Part shown: positions 26,347 through 34,860 of the stretch, piece after piece
Layout of the letters: each line of letters begins with the position of its first letter
Numbering within the stretch: the stretch's first letter is position 1
Origin: Picosynechococcus sp. PCC 7002
Lineage (GTDB): Bacteria; Cyanobacteriota; Cyanobacteriia; Cyanobacteriales; MRBY01
Assembly (NCBI RefSeq): GCF_963860125.1
Contig: NZ_CAWLFA010000001.1
Location: 186,001 to 250,000 of the forward strand
DNA: 64,000 nucleotides
Reading direction: 5' to 3'
Translations under genes and position numbers: made by a program
Notes under the pieces: model-generated
The model's input: the letters and a program-made list of their open reading frames with translations, nothing else
Told to the model about the DNA's origin: nothing
The model's database searches: none

Positions 26347-26675
26347 CCATTATGACAGAAACCGTGGCGATCGCCAATGCAGCAGCAGAGCGACAAAATG
26401 CCACAAAAATTGTAGGTTTAACCATGCGAATTGGTGCAATCAGTGGTGTCGTTCCTGAAGCCCTGAGTTTTGCCTTTGAAGCGGTGGCAGGCGGAACCCT
26501 TGCCGAACAGGCTCAACTAATCATTGAAACGGTTCCTGTGACCTGTTATTGTGCCCAATGCGATCGCCCCTTTACACCCCCTGATTTATTTTATGAATGT
26601 CCGTTATGTAGTAGTTTAAGTCAACATATTTTAAGTGGTAAAGAAGTCGAATTAAAATCCTTAGAGGTGATTTAA
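26334..26675 (+). CDS. hypA: Nickel metallochaperone HypA
   Basis: Delivers nickel to the hydrogenase large subunit together with HypB. 113 residues. It begins MHEVAIM, so the N-terminal Met-His-Glu nickel site is intact only if this ATG (26334) is used. The structural zinc site follows as CYCAQC and ECPLC. It overlaps hoxW by 13 bases and ends 3 bases before hypB. Confidence 0.96.
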   Translation: MHEVAIMTETVAIANAAAERQNATKIVGLTMRIGAISGVVPEALSFAFEAVAGGTLAEQAQLIIETVPVTCYCAQCDRPFTPPDLFYECPLCSSLSQHILSGKEVELKSLEVI

Positions 26676-26678
26676 ATT

Positions 26679-27500
26679 ATGTGTGGAAATTGCGGTTGTA
26701 ACGCTGTTGAAAAACCTGTGGAAATTCATACCCACGCCCATGATCATTCCCACGGGCATCATGACCATCATCACCCCCATGACCATGAACATCACCATCA
26801 CCATAATCATGATGGGAACCATAGCCATGCCATTGATATTAATCAATCTATTTTTGCAAAAAATGATCGTCTAGCTGAGCGTAATCGCGGCTATTTTTTG
26901 GCGAAAGATTTATTTGTTATTAATGTCGTTTCAAGTCCCGGCTCAGGGAAAACGGCATTATTAGAACGCACCATTGAGCAATTAAAAAATAAACTGAATT
27001 CAGCCGTTATCGTGGGCGATTTAAAAACGGATAACGATGCCCAACGGCTGCGAAAAAATAATATTCCGGTTGCCCAAATTACCACAGGAACTCTTTGTCA
27101 TCTCGATGCCGAAATGGTCTTAAATGCCGCCCGAAAACTTGCCCTTGATGGTGTTCATTTATTAATCATTGAAAATGTAGGCAATTTAGTTTGTCCCGCT
27201 GCCTATGACCTTGGTGAACATAAAAGGATTGTCTTACTGTCTACCACCGAAGGGGAAGATAAACCCTTAAAATATCCGACGATGTTTAAGTCTGCTGATG
27301 TCGTCATTATTAACAAAATTGATATCGCTGAAGTTGTTGGTTTTGACCGTGATTCAGCCTTAGAAAACGTCAAGAAAATGTGTCCCCAAGCACAAATTTT
27401 TGAGCTGTCTGCCCGCACGGGGGAAGGGATGGAAAGCTGGTTGAATTATCTCCAAAGCCAATACCAAGACATTGCTTTCCAAGCTGTAATAACTGTATAA
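26679..27500 (+). CDS. hypB: Hydrogenase nickel-incorporation GTPase HypB with His-rich tract
   Basis: GTPase that hands nickel to HypA and HoxH. 273 residues. It starts with MCGNCGC, the high-affinity nickel motif. A His-rich segment at about 19-53 has 20 His in 35 residues and can store or buffer nickel or zinc. The G domain follows: Walker A SSPGSGKTALLE, ENVGNLVCPA with the shared metal-site Cys, and NKID. The ATG follows AGAGGTGA with good spacing. The His tract gives a spurious Met-rich ORF on the other strand. Confidence 0.97.
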   Translation: MCGNCGCNAVEKPVEIHTHAHDHSHGHHDHHHPHDHEHHHHHNHDGNHSHAIDINQSIFAKNDRLAERNRGYFLAKDLFVINVVSSPGSGKTALLERTIEQLKNKLNSAVIVGDLKTDNDAQRLRKNNIPVAQITTGTLCHLDAEMVLNAARKLALDGVHLLIIENVGNLVCPAAYDLGEHKRIVLLSTTEGEDKPLKYPTMFKSADVVIINKIDIAEVVGFDRDSALENVKKMCPQAQIFELSARTGEGMESWLNYLQSQYQDIAFQAVITV

Positions 27501-27501
27501 A

Positions 27502-29802
27502 TTGCTCGTGAAAAGACGGTTAAGATTGGAGATTCAAGGCACAGTGCAGGGGGTTGGTTTTCGTCCTTTTGTTTACCAATTAGCGACAGCACTCAATTTA
27601 TTTGGTTGGGTGAATAACTCTACTGCGGGGGTTACTATTGAAGTAGAAGGTGGGCGATCGCCATTAAATTTATTTCTCGAAAAACTGCAAGCAGAATTGC
27701 CCCCTAATGCAAAGATTGACGCTTTAAAATATCAATATTTAGAGCTAATTGGGTATAATAATTTTGAAATTCATGCGAGTCAAACTGGGGAAAAAATAGC
27801 GATTGTTTTGCCCGATTTGGCGACCTGTTCTGAATGCATTGCAGAAATTTTTGACCCCCAAAATCGCCGTTATCAATACCCCTTTACCAACTGCACCCAT
27901 TGCGGCCCCCGCTACAGCATTATTGAAACCCTGCCCTACGATCGCTCCCTAACGTCAATGGCAGATTTTTCGATGTGTGCCGACTGTCAACGGGAATATG
28001 AAGACCCCGGCGATCGCCGTTTCCATGCCCAACCCAATGCCTGCCCAATTTGTGGCCCTAAACTTGAATTTTTGAGTCATTGCCAAGGGCAAGAAAATAC
28101 AAATCAATCACCTTTAGAGGCAGCAATTCAATATATTCGTGATGGAAAAATTGTCGCCCTAAAAGGCTTAGGCGGATTTCAGTTATTAGTCGATGCCAGA
28201 AATAACAAAGCAGTGCAACAATTGCGTGGACGGAAACAACGTCCTGATAAACCTTTTGCGGTGATGTATCCTGATTTGCCGTCCATTAAAAATGATTGTT
28301 TTTTGTCACAATTAGAAGAAGCATTTTTGACTTCCCAAGCCAGTCCGACTGTTTTATTACAGAAGAAAAAAGAATTTAATCTTGCTGAAAATGTTGCGCC
28401 GCACAATCCGAATTTAGGAGTAATGTTGCCCTATACTCCGCTACACCATTTATTATTAAAAAGCCTGAATTTTCCAGTCATTGCAACTAGTGGTAACCGC
28501 AGTGATGAACCCATTTGCATTGATGAAACTGAAGCGCTAGAGAGGCTCAAAAATATTGCCGATGGCTTTTTAATTCATAATCGCCGAATTTTGCGTCCGG
28601 TGGATGATTCAGTGGTGCGGGTGATGAACAATACGCCTATAATTTTGAGGCGATCGCGGGGCTATGCGCCAGAGCCACTCACCTTAAAACGAACGCTCTC
28701 GAAAAATGTTTTGGCAATGGGGGCACATCTAAAAAATACGGTGGCGATCGCCCAAAAAAATCGTCTTTTTCTAAGTCAGCATATTGGTGATCTATCCAAT
28801 CAATTAACACTGCAAGCGATGACAAAAACATTGCAAAAACTAAGCCAAATTTATGACTTTCAACCTGATATTATTGCCTGTGATTTACATCCCGATTATC
28901 TCTCTACACAATATGCTAAAAATCTCGCGCAGAAACTGAATATTTCTTTGATTTCAGTGCAGCATCACCATGCCCATATATATGCTTGTATGGCGGAACA
29001 TCAGCTTGAATCGCCGCTGTTAGGGGTGGCTTGGGATGGGACGGGCTACGGTGAAGATGGCACAATTTGGGGCGGTGAGTTTTTCTGGGTGACAAAACAG
29101 AGTTGTGAAAGAATTGCCCACTTTAAACCGTTTCCGTTACCGGGTGGGGATCGAGCGAGTCGAGAACCCCGTCGCAGTGCTTTAGGTTTGTTGTCTCAAC
29201 TCTATGATTTACAGGTATTGAAAAAGTTAAATTTACCCACAATTCAGGCTTTTTCTGCAACAGAATTGGAATTGCTTTTATCAATGTTAAAAAAAGACAT
29301 TAATACGCCATTCACTTCTAGTGTTGGACGCTTATTTGATGGGGTTGCCTCTCTGCTTGATTTAAGGCAAAGGGAAAGTTTTGAAGGACAGGCAGCGATG
29401 GCTTTAGAATTTTCAATTGATGGTTTACAAATACCAGATTTTTATCAGTTTCAATATACAAAAAATGATTCAATCTTAGAGATTGATAGTCGTGGTATAT
29501 TTCAGGGTATTATTCAGGATTTGCAAAATGACTTGCCTAAAAATTTTATTGCGGCAAAATTTCACAATACCTTGGTGGAAATTATTTTTGATATTTATCT
29601 GCATACCCTTAAGCTTGGTTTTAATTCTCGAAAAAATATTGTCTTAGCGGGGGGCTGTTTTCAGAATAAATATTTATTAGAGCAAACGATCCAAAAGTTG
29701 GAATCTAGTGGGGCAAATATCTATTATCCCCAAAAATTCCCGCCCAATGATGGGGCGATCGCCTTGGGACAGGTTATGGTGGTTACTGGACAAGCGATCT
29801 AA
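27502..29802 (+). CDS. hypF: Carbamoyltransferase HypF
   Basis: Makes carbamoyl-AMP from carbamoyl phosphate and ATP and transfers the group to HypE for cyanide synthesis. 766 residues in the standard order: acylphosphatase domain (EIQGTVQGVGFRPFVYQL), two zinc fingers (CSECIAEIFDP, NCTHCGPRYS, CADCQREY, ACPICGP), YrdC-like domain (ALKGLGGFQLLVDA), and a Kae1-like domain with SVQHHHAHIYACMAEH. No ATG is near the start; the TTG at 27502 (one base after hypB) or the GTG at 27508 must be used. Very AT-rich: 19 G+C in the 60 bases from 28261. Confidence 0.95.
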   Translation: MLVKRRLRLEIQGTVQGVGFRPFVYQLATALNLFGWVNNSTAGVTIEVEGGRSPLNLFLEKLQAELPPNAKIDALKYQYLELIGYNNFEIHASQTGEKIAIVLPDLATCSECIAEIFDPQNRRYQYPFTNCTHCGPRYSIIETLPYDRSLTSMADFSMCADCQREYEDPGDRRFHAQPNACPICGPKLEFLSHCQGQENTNQSPLEAAIQYIRDGKIVALKGLGGFQLLVDARNNKAVQQLRGRKQRPDKPFAVMYPDLPSIKNDCFLSQLEEAFLTSQASPTVLLQKKKEFNLAENVAPHNPNLGVMLPYTPLHHLLLKSLNFPVIATSGNRSDEPICIDETEALERLKNIADGFLIHNRRILRPVDDSVVRVMNNTPIILRRSRGYAPEPLTLKRTLSKNVLAMGAHLKNTVAIAQKNRLFLSQHIGDLSNQLTLQAMTKTLQKLSQIYDFQPDIIACDLHPDYLSTQYAKNLAQKLNISLISVQHHHAHIYACMAEHQLESPLLGVAWDGTGYGEDGTIWGGEFFWVTKQSCERIAHFKPFPLPGGDRASREPRRSALGLLSQLYDLQVLKKLNLPTIQAFSATELELLLSMLKKDINTPFTSSVGRLFDGVASLLDLRQRESFEGQAAMALEFSIDGLQIPDFYQFQYTKNDSILEIDSRGIFQGIIQDLQNDLPKNFIAAKFHNTLVEIIFDIYLHTLKLGFNSRKNIVLAGGCFQNKYLLEQTIQKLESSGANIYYPQKFPPNDGAIALGQVMVVTGQAI

Positions 29803-29935
29803 TTTTTTGCTGTTGGGAAATCATCCAGAAGAGTCTCAACAAAAAGCTTAATAAAAAAACTTAAAACTAATAACATCAAAGCAAAAAATTCGTTAGGATA
29901 AACAGTAGCCAATCCAATCAAAATATTCCAAAAAT

Positions 29936-30175
29936 ATGTGCCTTGCTGTGCCGGGAAAAATTTTAGAAATTGTGGGGGATGACCCCCTTTTTAAAATGGG
30001 TCGCGTTAGTTTTAGCGGTGTGGTGCGGGAGGTGAGCCTCGCCTATGTGCCGGAAGCCCAAGTGGGGGATTATGCAGTGGTTCACGCGGGGTTTGCCCTG
30101 AGTGTTTTGGATGAAGTGGCGGCAACAGAAACCCTTGCCACTTTGGCAGAAATGGAGTCCTTTGCGGGGGGATAG
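29936..30175 (+). CDS. hypC: Hydrogenase maturation chaperone HypC
   Basis: Small chaperone that holds the Fe(CN)2CO unit with HypD and carries it to HoxH. 79 residues beginning MCLAVPGKI, with the essential Cys2. It has the usual beta-barrel sequence GDYAVVHAGFALSVLD. It is separated from hypF by 133 bases without a gene and from hypD by 3 bases. GC content returns to the window norm here. Confidence 0.96.
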   Translation: MCLAVPGKILEIVGDDPLFKMGRVSFSGVVREVSLAYVPEAQVGDYAVVHAGFALSVLDEVAATETLATLAEMESFAGG

Positions 30176-30178
30176 TGA

Positions 30179-31264
30179 ATGAAATTTGTAGATGAATTTC
30201 GCGATCCCGCAGCGGTTCAGAAATATGTGCAGGCGATCGCCGCCCTTGTGACCCGTCCATGGACAATCATGGAGATCTGCGGCGGACAAACCCACAGCAT
30301 CGTTAAATACGGCATCGATCAACTGCTGCCCCCAGAAATCACCTTGATTCATGGCCCCGGTTGTCCGGTCTGTGTCACCCCTGCTGAACTTATTGATCAG
30401 GCGATCGCCCTGGCTCAGTTGCCCGATGTGGTGTTGTGTTCCTTTGGTGATATGTTGCGCGTGCCGGGGACAAGGCTCGATTTACTCTCGGTGAAGGCGC
30501 AGGGGGCGGCCGTAAAAATGGTTTATTCTCCCCTCGATGCCCTGAAAATGGCCCAGGAAAATCCCGACAAACAGGTGATTTTTTTTGCGGTGGGCTTTGA
30601 AACGACCGCACCGACCACGGCGATGGCAGTCTACCAAGCCGCCAAGTTAGGACTAACCAATTTTTCCCTCTTGGTCGCCCATGTGTCAGTGCCGCCAGCG
30701 ATAGAAGCGATTTTGTCCGCTCCGGATCGAACCATTCAGGGTTTTTTGCTCGCGGGCCATGTCTGCACGGTGATGGGGTATCAGGAATATGAGGCGATCG
30801 CCAAAAATTACCAAATCCCCCTGATCGTGACAGGGTTTGAACCCTTGGATATTGTGCAGGGGATTTATCTCTGCGTGAAACAGTTGGAGGAAGGGCGATC
30901 GCATATCGAAAATCAATACCGTCGCGTCGTCCAAGCCGCAGGGAATGCCACGGCACAGCAATTAGTGACCGAAATTTTTGAAATTGTGCCCCGTACTTGG
31001 CGCGGGATTGGTGAAATTTCCCAGAGTGGTCTCGGTTTGCGCGAAAAATATGCCGTCTTTGATGCCTCTCGCAAATTTAAGCTAGATTTGACGCATTTCC
31101 AGCCCCAAGCATCTTCTTCTTGTATCAGTGGCGAAATTCTGCAAGGTCGAAAAAAACCCAAGCAATGTCCCGCCTTTGGCACAACCTGCACCCCAGAACG
31201 TCCCCTTGGTGCGCCGATGGTTTCCTCCGAGGGAGCCTGTGCTGCCTATTACCGTTACGGCTAA
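30179..31264 (+). CDS. hypD: Hydrogenase maturation protein HypD
   Basis: Iron-sulfur scaffold on which the Fe(CN)2CO unit is assembled with HypC and HypE. 361 residues. Conserved parts are MEICGGQTH with its Cys, HGPGCPVCVTP, GFETTAPTTA, LLAGHVCTVMG, and C-terminal cluster ligands in SSSCISGEILQG, QCPAFGTTC and SEGACAAYY. It is the last gene of the hox-hyp cluster, convergent with the DUF948 gene 36 bases on. No strong terminator is visible between them. Confidence 0.96.
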   Translation: MKFVDEFRDPAAVQKYVQAIAALVTRPWTIMEICGGQTHSIVKYGIDQLLPPEITLIHGPGCPVCVTPAELIDQAIALAQLPDVVLCSFGDMLRVPGTRLDLLSVKAQGAAVKMVYSPLDALKMAQENPDKQVIFFAVGFETTAPTTAMAVYQAAKLGLTNFSLLVAHVSVPPAIEAILSAPDRTIQGFLLAGHVCTVMGYQEYEAIAKNYQIPLIVTGFEPLDIVQGIYLCVKQLEEGRSHIENQYRRVVQAAGNATAQQLVTEIFEIVPRTWRGIGEISQSGLGLREKYAVFDASRKFKLDLTHFQPQASSSCISGEILQGRKKPKQCPAFGTTCTPERPLGAPMVSSEGACAAYYRYG

Positions 31265-31300
31265 ATTTCCCTTGGCGATGACATCAGAGAATAAGGAAAA

Positions 31301-31693
31301 TTAACGACGTCGCCTGGATTTTTTACGGGGCGATCGCCAAAACGTTTGCCAAGCCGTCTGGAATCCCGTCCAAGTACTACGTCCGCCCCGTTGCACCTGT
31401 TGAATTTGTCGTTGGGTGTGCTTCAGTCCTTTTTCTGTCTGCTGGAGAATCCCCCGGGCACTTTTAAAACTGGCTTCGAGTTCATCGGTTAATTCGGTAA
31501 TATCTCCCCCCGTACGCCGGAGGGCATCAAGGGTGCGCGGCAGTTCTCGGTTGAGGGTATCGAGGAGTTTTTCTGCGCTACGGGCCGCCCGTCCCAGTTC
31601 CAAAAAGGCCGGGAAAGCAGCGGCGAGGACAGCGGTAAGGCTGAGGGCAACAAGCAAAAAAGACAGGAGTAGCCAAAAAAGGGGATCTTGCAC
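31301..31693 (-). CDS. DUF948-type membrane-anchored coiled-coil protein
   Basis: 130 residues: one N-terminal transmembrane helix (FWLLLSFLLVALSLTAVLAAAF), a long amphipathic helix (ARSAEKLLDTLNRELPRTLDAL), and a strongly basic C-terminus (SPRKKSRRRR). This matches DUF948 proteins, which are membrane-attached helices of unknown role. It begins 15 bases after the YtxH-like gene, and the two are probably co-transcribed. Confidence 0.78.
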   Translation of the reverse strand: MQDPLFWLLLSFLLVALSLTAVLAAAFPAFLELGRAARSAEKLLDTLNRELPRTLDALRRTGGDITELTDELEASFKSARGILQQTEKGLKHTQRQIQQVQRGGRSTWTGFQTAWQTFWRSPRKKSRRRR

Positions 31694-31708
31694 TGTAAAT
31701 GAAACGGT

Positions 31709-32056
31709 TTAATTTTGGGACGGGTCAATCTCTTGGACAGGGAGGAGTTCCTCTTCTTCGGCATCGAGGCGTTGGGCTTCGGTTTGGCTCGCTTCAATCC
31801 CAGCGGCGATCGCCTCCTGTAACCGCTGCAGCGTATCTTCCCAATTGCGACGGGCCGTTTCCGAGAGTTGATCAGCGTGGAGTTGTAGACTATCCGAGAG
31901 ATCCTCCGCCAGTTCTGGCAACGCTTCGAGGGATTTTTTGAGAATTTTTCGGGTATCTTTACCAGAGCGCGGTGCGAATAATAAACCGGCGATCGCCCCC
32001 ACAGCGCCCCCAATGAGCACACCGCCCACAAAGGCCCCACCATTTCGCTCAGCCAT
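31709..32056 (-). CDS. YtxH-domain protein
   Basis: 115 residues with the typical YtxH opening: a Gly/Ala-rich transmembrane helix (GGVLIGGAVGAIAGLLFAP) directly followed by RSGKDTRKILKK. An acidic helix follows. YtxH proteins are common stress-associated small membrane proteins without known catalysis. First gene of a two-gene unit with the DUF948 protein, and divergent from dtd with 66 bases between the starts. Confidence 0.83.
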   Translation of the reverse strand: MAERNGGAFVGGVLIGGAVGAIAGLLFAPRSGKDTRKILKKSLEALPELAEDLSDSLQLHADQLSETARRNWEDTLQRLQEAIAAGIEASQTEAQRLDAEEEELLPVQEIDPSQN

Positions 32057-32122
32057 ATTGAAGTTCTCCCATTACACAAATCGCCTCCATTGTAGTATTC
32101 AACCCGGCTTCTACTAAAACCG

Positions 32123-32578
32123 ATGAAAATTGTTCTCCAACGGGTGCAACAATCCCACGTCAGCGTCAATCAGCACATTGTCGGCCAAATTAACCAAGGC
32201 TTAACGCTCCTTGTCGGCATTTCCCCCACCGACACCGACGCCGAATTACAGTGGCTCGCCCGCAAATGCCTTGATCTGCGCCTCTTTCCGGATCCTGAGG
32301 GCAATCCCTGGCAAGCCTCGATCCAAGATATCCAGGGGGAAATCCTTGTGGTTAGTCAATTTACCCTCTATGGCGACTGTCGTAAGGGCCGACGACCATC
32401 CTTTAGTGGTTCTGCCAAACCAGATCAAGCCGAACAGATTTACGAAAAATTTGTGGCTTTCTTGCGCCAAAGTGGGCTGAAGATCGAAACCGGACAATTT
32501 GGTGCCATGATGCAGGTGGAAATCAGCAACGATGGCCCCGTGACCCTCCTCCTAGAGCGCGAAGCTAAACCCGCCTGA
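32123..32578 (+). CDS. dtd: D-aminoacyl-tRNA deacylase
   Basis: Removes D-amino acids (and glycine from tRNA-Ala) to keep translation accurate. 151 residues, usual length. Active-site motifs are intact: SQFTLYGDCRKGRRPSF and the cross-subunit Gly-Pro motif in EISNDGPVTLLLE. The N-terminal MKIVLQRVQQSHVSV is typical. It is a single gene divergent from the YtxH gene. Confidence 0.95.
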   Translation: MKIVLQRVQQSHVSVNQHIVGQINQGLTLLVGISPTDTDAELQWLARKCLDLRLFPDPEGNPWQASIQDIQGEILVVSQFTLYGDCRKGRRPSFSGSAKPDQAEQIYEKFVAFLRQSGLKIETGQFGAMMQVEISNDGPVTLLLEREAKPA

Positions 32579-32880
32579 ACTGGCCCTAAATTTCAGTAAA
32601 GTTTTCCCCCAGGTTTTTACGAGAAATATGGCTTTGTAAAGCAGTGGGCAATATTGAGATACAAATATTAAAAGTTTGGTGATCGCCGTTTCAGTTCCCC
32701 CACGCCAAAGGCGATCGCCCCATGGCATAAGCCTTTGCCCAATTCAGCCCTCCCGTACTGCTTGCCCAATTCCCAGGACAAATTCCCCCCGACGAATTCC
32801 CCTGAAATTAAGGGAAAAGAACGATAGTAAGATTTTCAACAAGCAGTTAACGTGATGAATTTCCGCCAAAGCATAGAATC
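32579..32880 (+). other. Intergenic region upstream of por
   Basis: 302 bases without an ORF, with one HIP1 octamer near 32711 and C-rich DNA around 32720-32790. The por promoter must lie here, but I see no clear -35/-10 pair or known light-response box. Confidence 0.5.
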
Positions 32881-33849
32881 ATGACAGATCAACAAAAAAC
32901 AGCGATCATTACTGGTGCCTCGTCCGGGGTCGGACTCTATGGGGCCAAAGCCCTCGCCGATAAAGGCTGGCATGTGGTCATGGCCTGCCGCAACCTCGAA
33001 AAAACCGAGCGAGTCGCCAAAGAAGTTGGTATCCCCGAAGCCAGTCGGACGATCATGCACCTTGATCTCGCTGATTTCGATAGCGTCCGTAAATTCGTCG
33101 CCGATTTTCGGGCAACGGGTAAAACCCTAAACTCCCTAGTTTGTAATGCGGCGGTTTATCTGCCCCTCGCCAAGGAACCCCAACGCAACAAAGACGGTTA
33201 TGAACTTTGCGTTGCCACCAACCATTTGGGTCATTTCCTGCTCTGCAATTTGATGTTGGAAGACCTCAAAAATTCCCCCGCTGCAGACAAACGCCTTGTG
33301 ATTCTCGGCACTGTCACCGCGAACCCGAAAGAAGTAGGCGGTAAAATTCCCATTCCTGCGCCCCCCGACCTTGGCGATCTCCAGGGAATGGCCGCTGGCT
33401 TTAAGCCCCCTGTTGCCATGATCGACGGCAAAATCTTTAAACCCGGTAAAGCTTACAAAGACAGCAAACTCTGCAATATTCTCACCATGCGGGAACTCCA
33501 CAACCGCTATCACAAAGACACTGGGATTATCTTCAATTCTTTCTATCCGGGTTGCGTTGCCGAAACGGGCCTCTTTAGAAATCACTATGGTCTGTTCCGG
33601 AAGATCTTCCCCTGGTTCCAAAAAAATATCACCGGGGGTTATGTCACTGAAGAAGTGGCCGGAGAACGTCTCGCTAAAGTTGTTGCGGATTCTGGCTTCG
33701 ATGTATCGGGTGTTTACTGGAGTTGGGGGAACCGCCAACAGCAAGGACGGGAAGCCTTTATGCAAGAAGTTTCTGATGAAGCTCTCGATGACAACAAAGC
33801 AGATGTCCTTTGGGATCTCAGCGCCAAGTTAGTGGGGATGCCGGCCTAA
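32881..33849 (+). CDS. por: Light-dependent protochlorophyllide reductase
   Basis: Reduces protochlorophyllide to chlorophyllide with NADPH and light. A short-chain dehydrogenase of 322 residues. The nucleotide site is TGASSGVGLYGAKAL; NNAG is represented by CNAAVYLPL; the catalytic pair is in KAYKDSKLCN (Tyr and Lys). The POR-specific insertion and lid segment (AAGFKPPVAMIDGK to FNSFYPGCVAETGLFRNH) and the Cys residues known to bind pigment are present. It ends with its own terminator. Confidence 0.96.
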   Translation: MTDQQKTAIITGASSGVGLYGAKALADKGWHVVMACRNLEKTERVAKEVGIPEASRTIMHLDLADFDSVRKFVADFRATGKTLNSLVCNAAVYLPLAKEPQRNKDGYELCVATNHLGHFLLCNLMLEDLKNSPAADKRLVILGTVTANPKEVGGKIPIPAPPDLGDLQGMAAGFKPPVAMIDGKIFKPGKAYKDSKLCNILTMRELHNRYHKDTGIIFNSFYPGCVAETGLFRNHYGLFRKIFPWFQKNITGGYVTEEVAGERLAKVVADSGFDVSGVYWSWGNRQQQGREAFMQEVSDEALDDNKADVLWDLSAKLVGMPA

Positions 33850-33898
33850 TTTTTATCCTGATTCCTAATTCCTTAAGAGAGCAATTTTATTCTTATCG

Positions 33899-33923
33899 TC
33901 TCCCATCAAGGGAGATTTTTTTT
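33899..33923 (+). terminator. Rho-independent terminator of por
   Basis: TCTCCC-ATCAA-GGGAGA forms a 6-bp stem followed by eight T, about 50 bases past the por stop. It sits immediately downstream of the end of the convergent NERD gene. Confidence 0.8.
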
Positions 33924-33926
33924 GCC

Positions 33927-34748
33927 TCATGTGTAGCGTTTCTTTTTGAGAATAGGTTTAGGTTTAGCCAAAGTTGGCTTTTGTGAGTCTGACTGCTGCG
34001 TAGGCACTGCAATTTTTTGGAGAGCATTTACAATAGTTTCTATTTGGAGATCATCCAAATAATCTTGTCTTTGAGCAATCAAATGCTTTAATGCGCTTAA
34101 GGCAGTAATTACCGGGGCAGAACATTTTTTTACACCGACCCACTGGGCAGCAGGAAAAATAACAGGTGCAATGATGGCATTGCTATCAATGGATATATTT
34201 TGGGCGTCAAGTCAAATTTGAAACGCTTTTTGGTGGTACAGACTCTGTTGGGTTGGACTGTTTTGTAAAGGTATCCAACGACTCCCTTCTCTCCTTTTCC
34301 AGCGGTCAGCATACGCAGAAAAAGACCCTTTCCAGGTCTTGATTTCCATGAGAAAAATGCCTTTTGTGCCGACAATTAATAAATCAATCTCTGTTAGCTT
34401 TTGGCTACGGGTGGGGATCAGGATATTTTTTCCCATCGCCCAGGTTTTTGGTAACTGACTCAATAGAAGTGCAATAAAGCTTTCTCCGATATTGCCTTGG
34501 ACTTGATTCCTGAAGTTCTTGAATTGATGTACACCTACCGCAAAGTAACCTAGGGGATTATTTTCGACTCTTGCATAAATTTCCTGAGTTTGAGATGCTT
34601 TTTTCTTCTCGATTTCTTGGGCAAAAAATGTTTTTAAATCGGGAGACTGGGATATTTTTTGCATTAACTTAGCAAAGAAGCGCTGCAATTTTAGTCTACT
34701 GCGGATTTTTAAATCTGATATTGATTTTATGTGTTTGGAAAAATACAA
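33927..34748 (-). pseudogene. NERD-domain protein interrupted by one in-frame TGA
   Basis: The minus frame from the ATG at 34748 encodes 178 residues with a NERD (nuclease-related) domain: QVQGNIGESFIALLLSQLP, TEIDLLIVGTKGIFLMEIK and the WKGSF strand. It then meets TGA at 34212-34214. Beyond that stop the same frame is open for 94 more codons (LDAQNISIDSNAIIAPVIF and on to KPILKKKRYT) and ends at TGA 33927-33929. The downstream part has the expected NERD continuation, with a hydrophobic strand and helix. One TGG-to-TGA change, giving QIWLDAQ, would restore 273 residues. AT-rich, with no HIP1 octamer. Confidence 0.8.
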
Positions 34749-34860
34749 ATGTAACAGCGATCGCCACTTTGCAAGTTTTCATCAAGGAATCTCTGCCAAA
34801 AGGAGCGCGGATTCTTGGTTTCGCGTCTATATTGGACACTAGCGCAACCCTTACGTCTTT

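Noticed and set aside
26661..26846. Minus-strand 61-residue Met-rich ORF
   Set aside because: It is the antisense reading of the HypB His-rich codons (CAT/CAC read as ATG/GTG); no ribosome site or independent support.
33930..34214. Selenocysteine insertion at the NERD-gene TGA
   Set aside because: No selenocysteine machinery or SECIS-like hairpin is visible, and Trp fits the position better.
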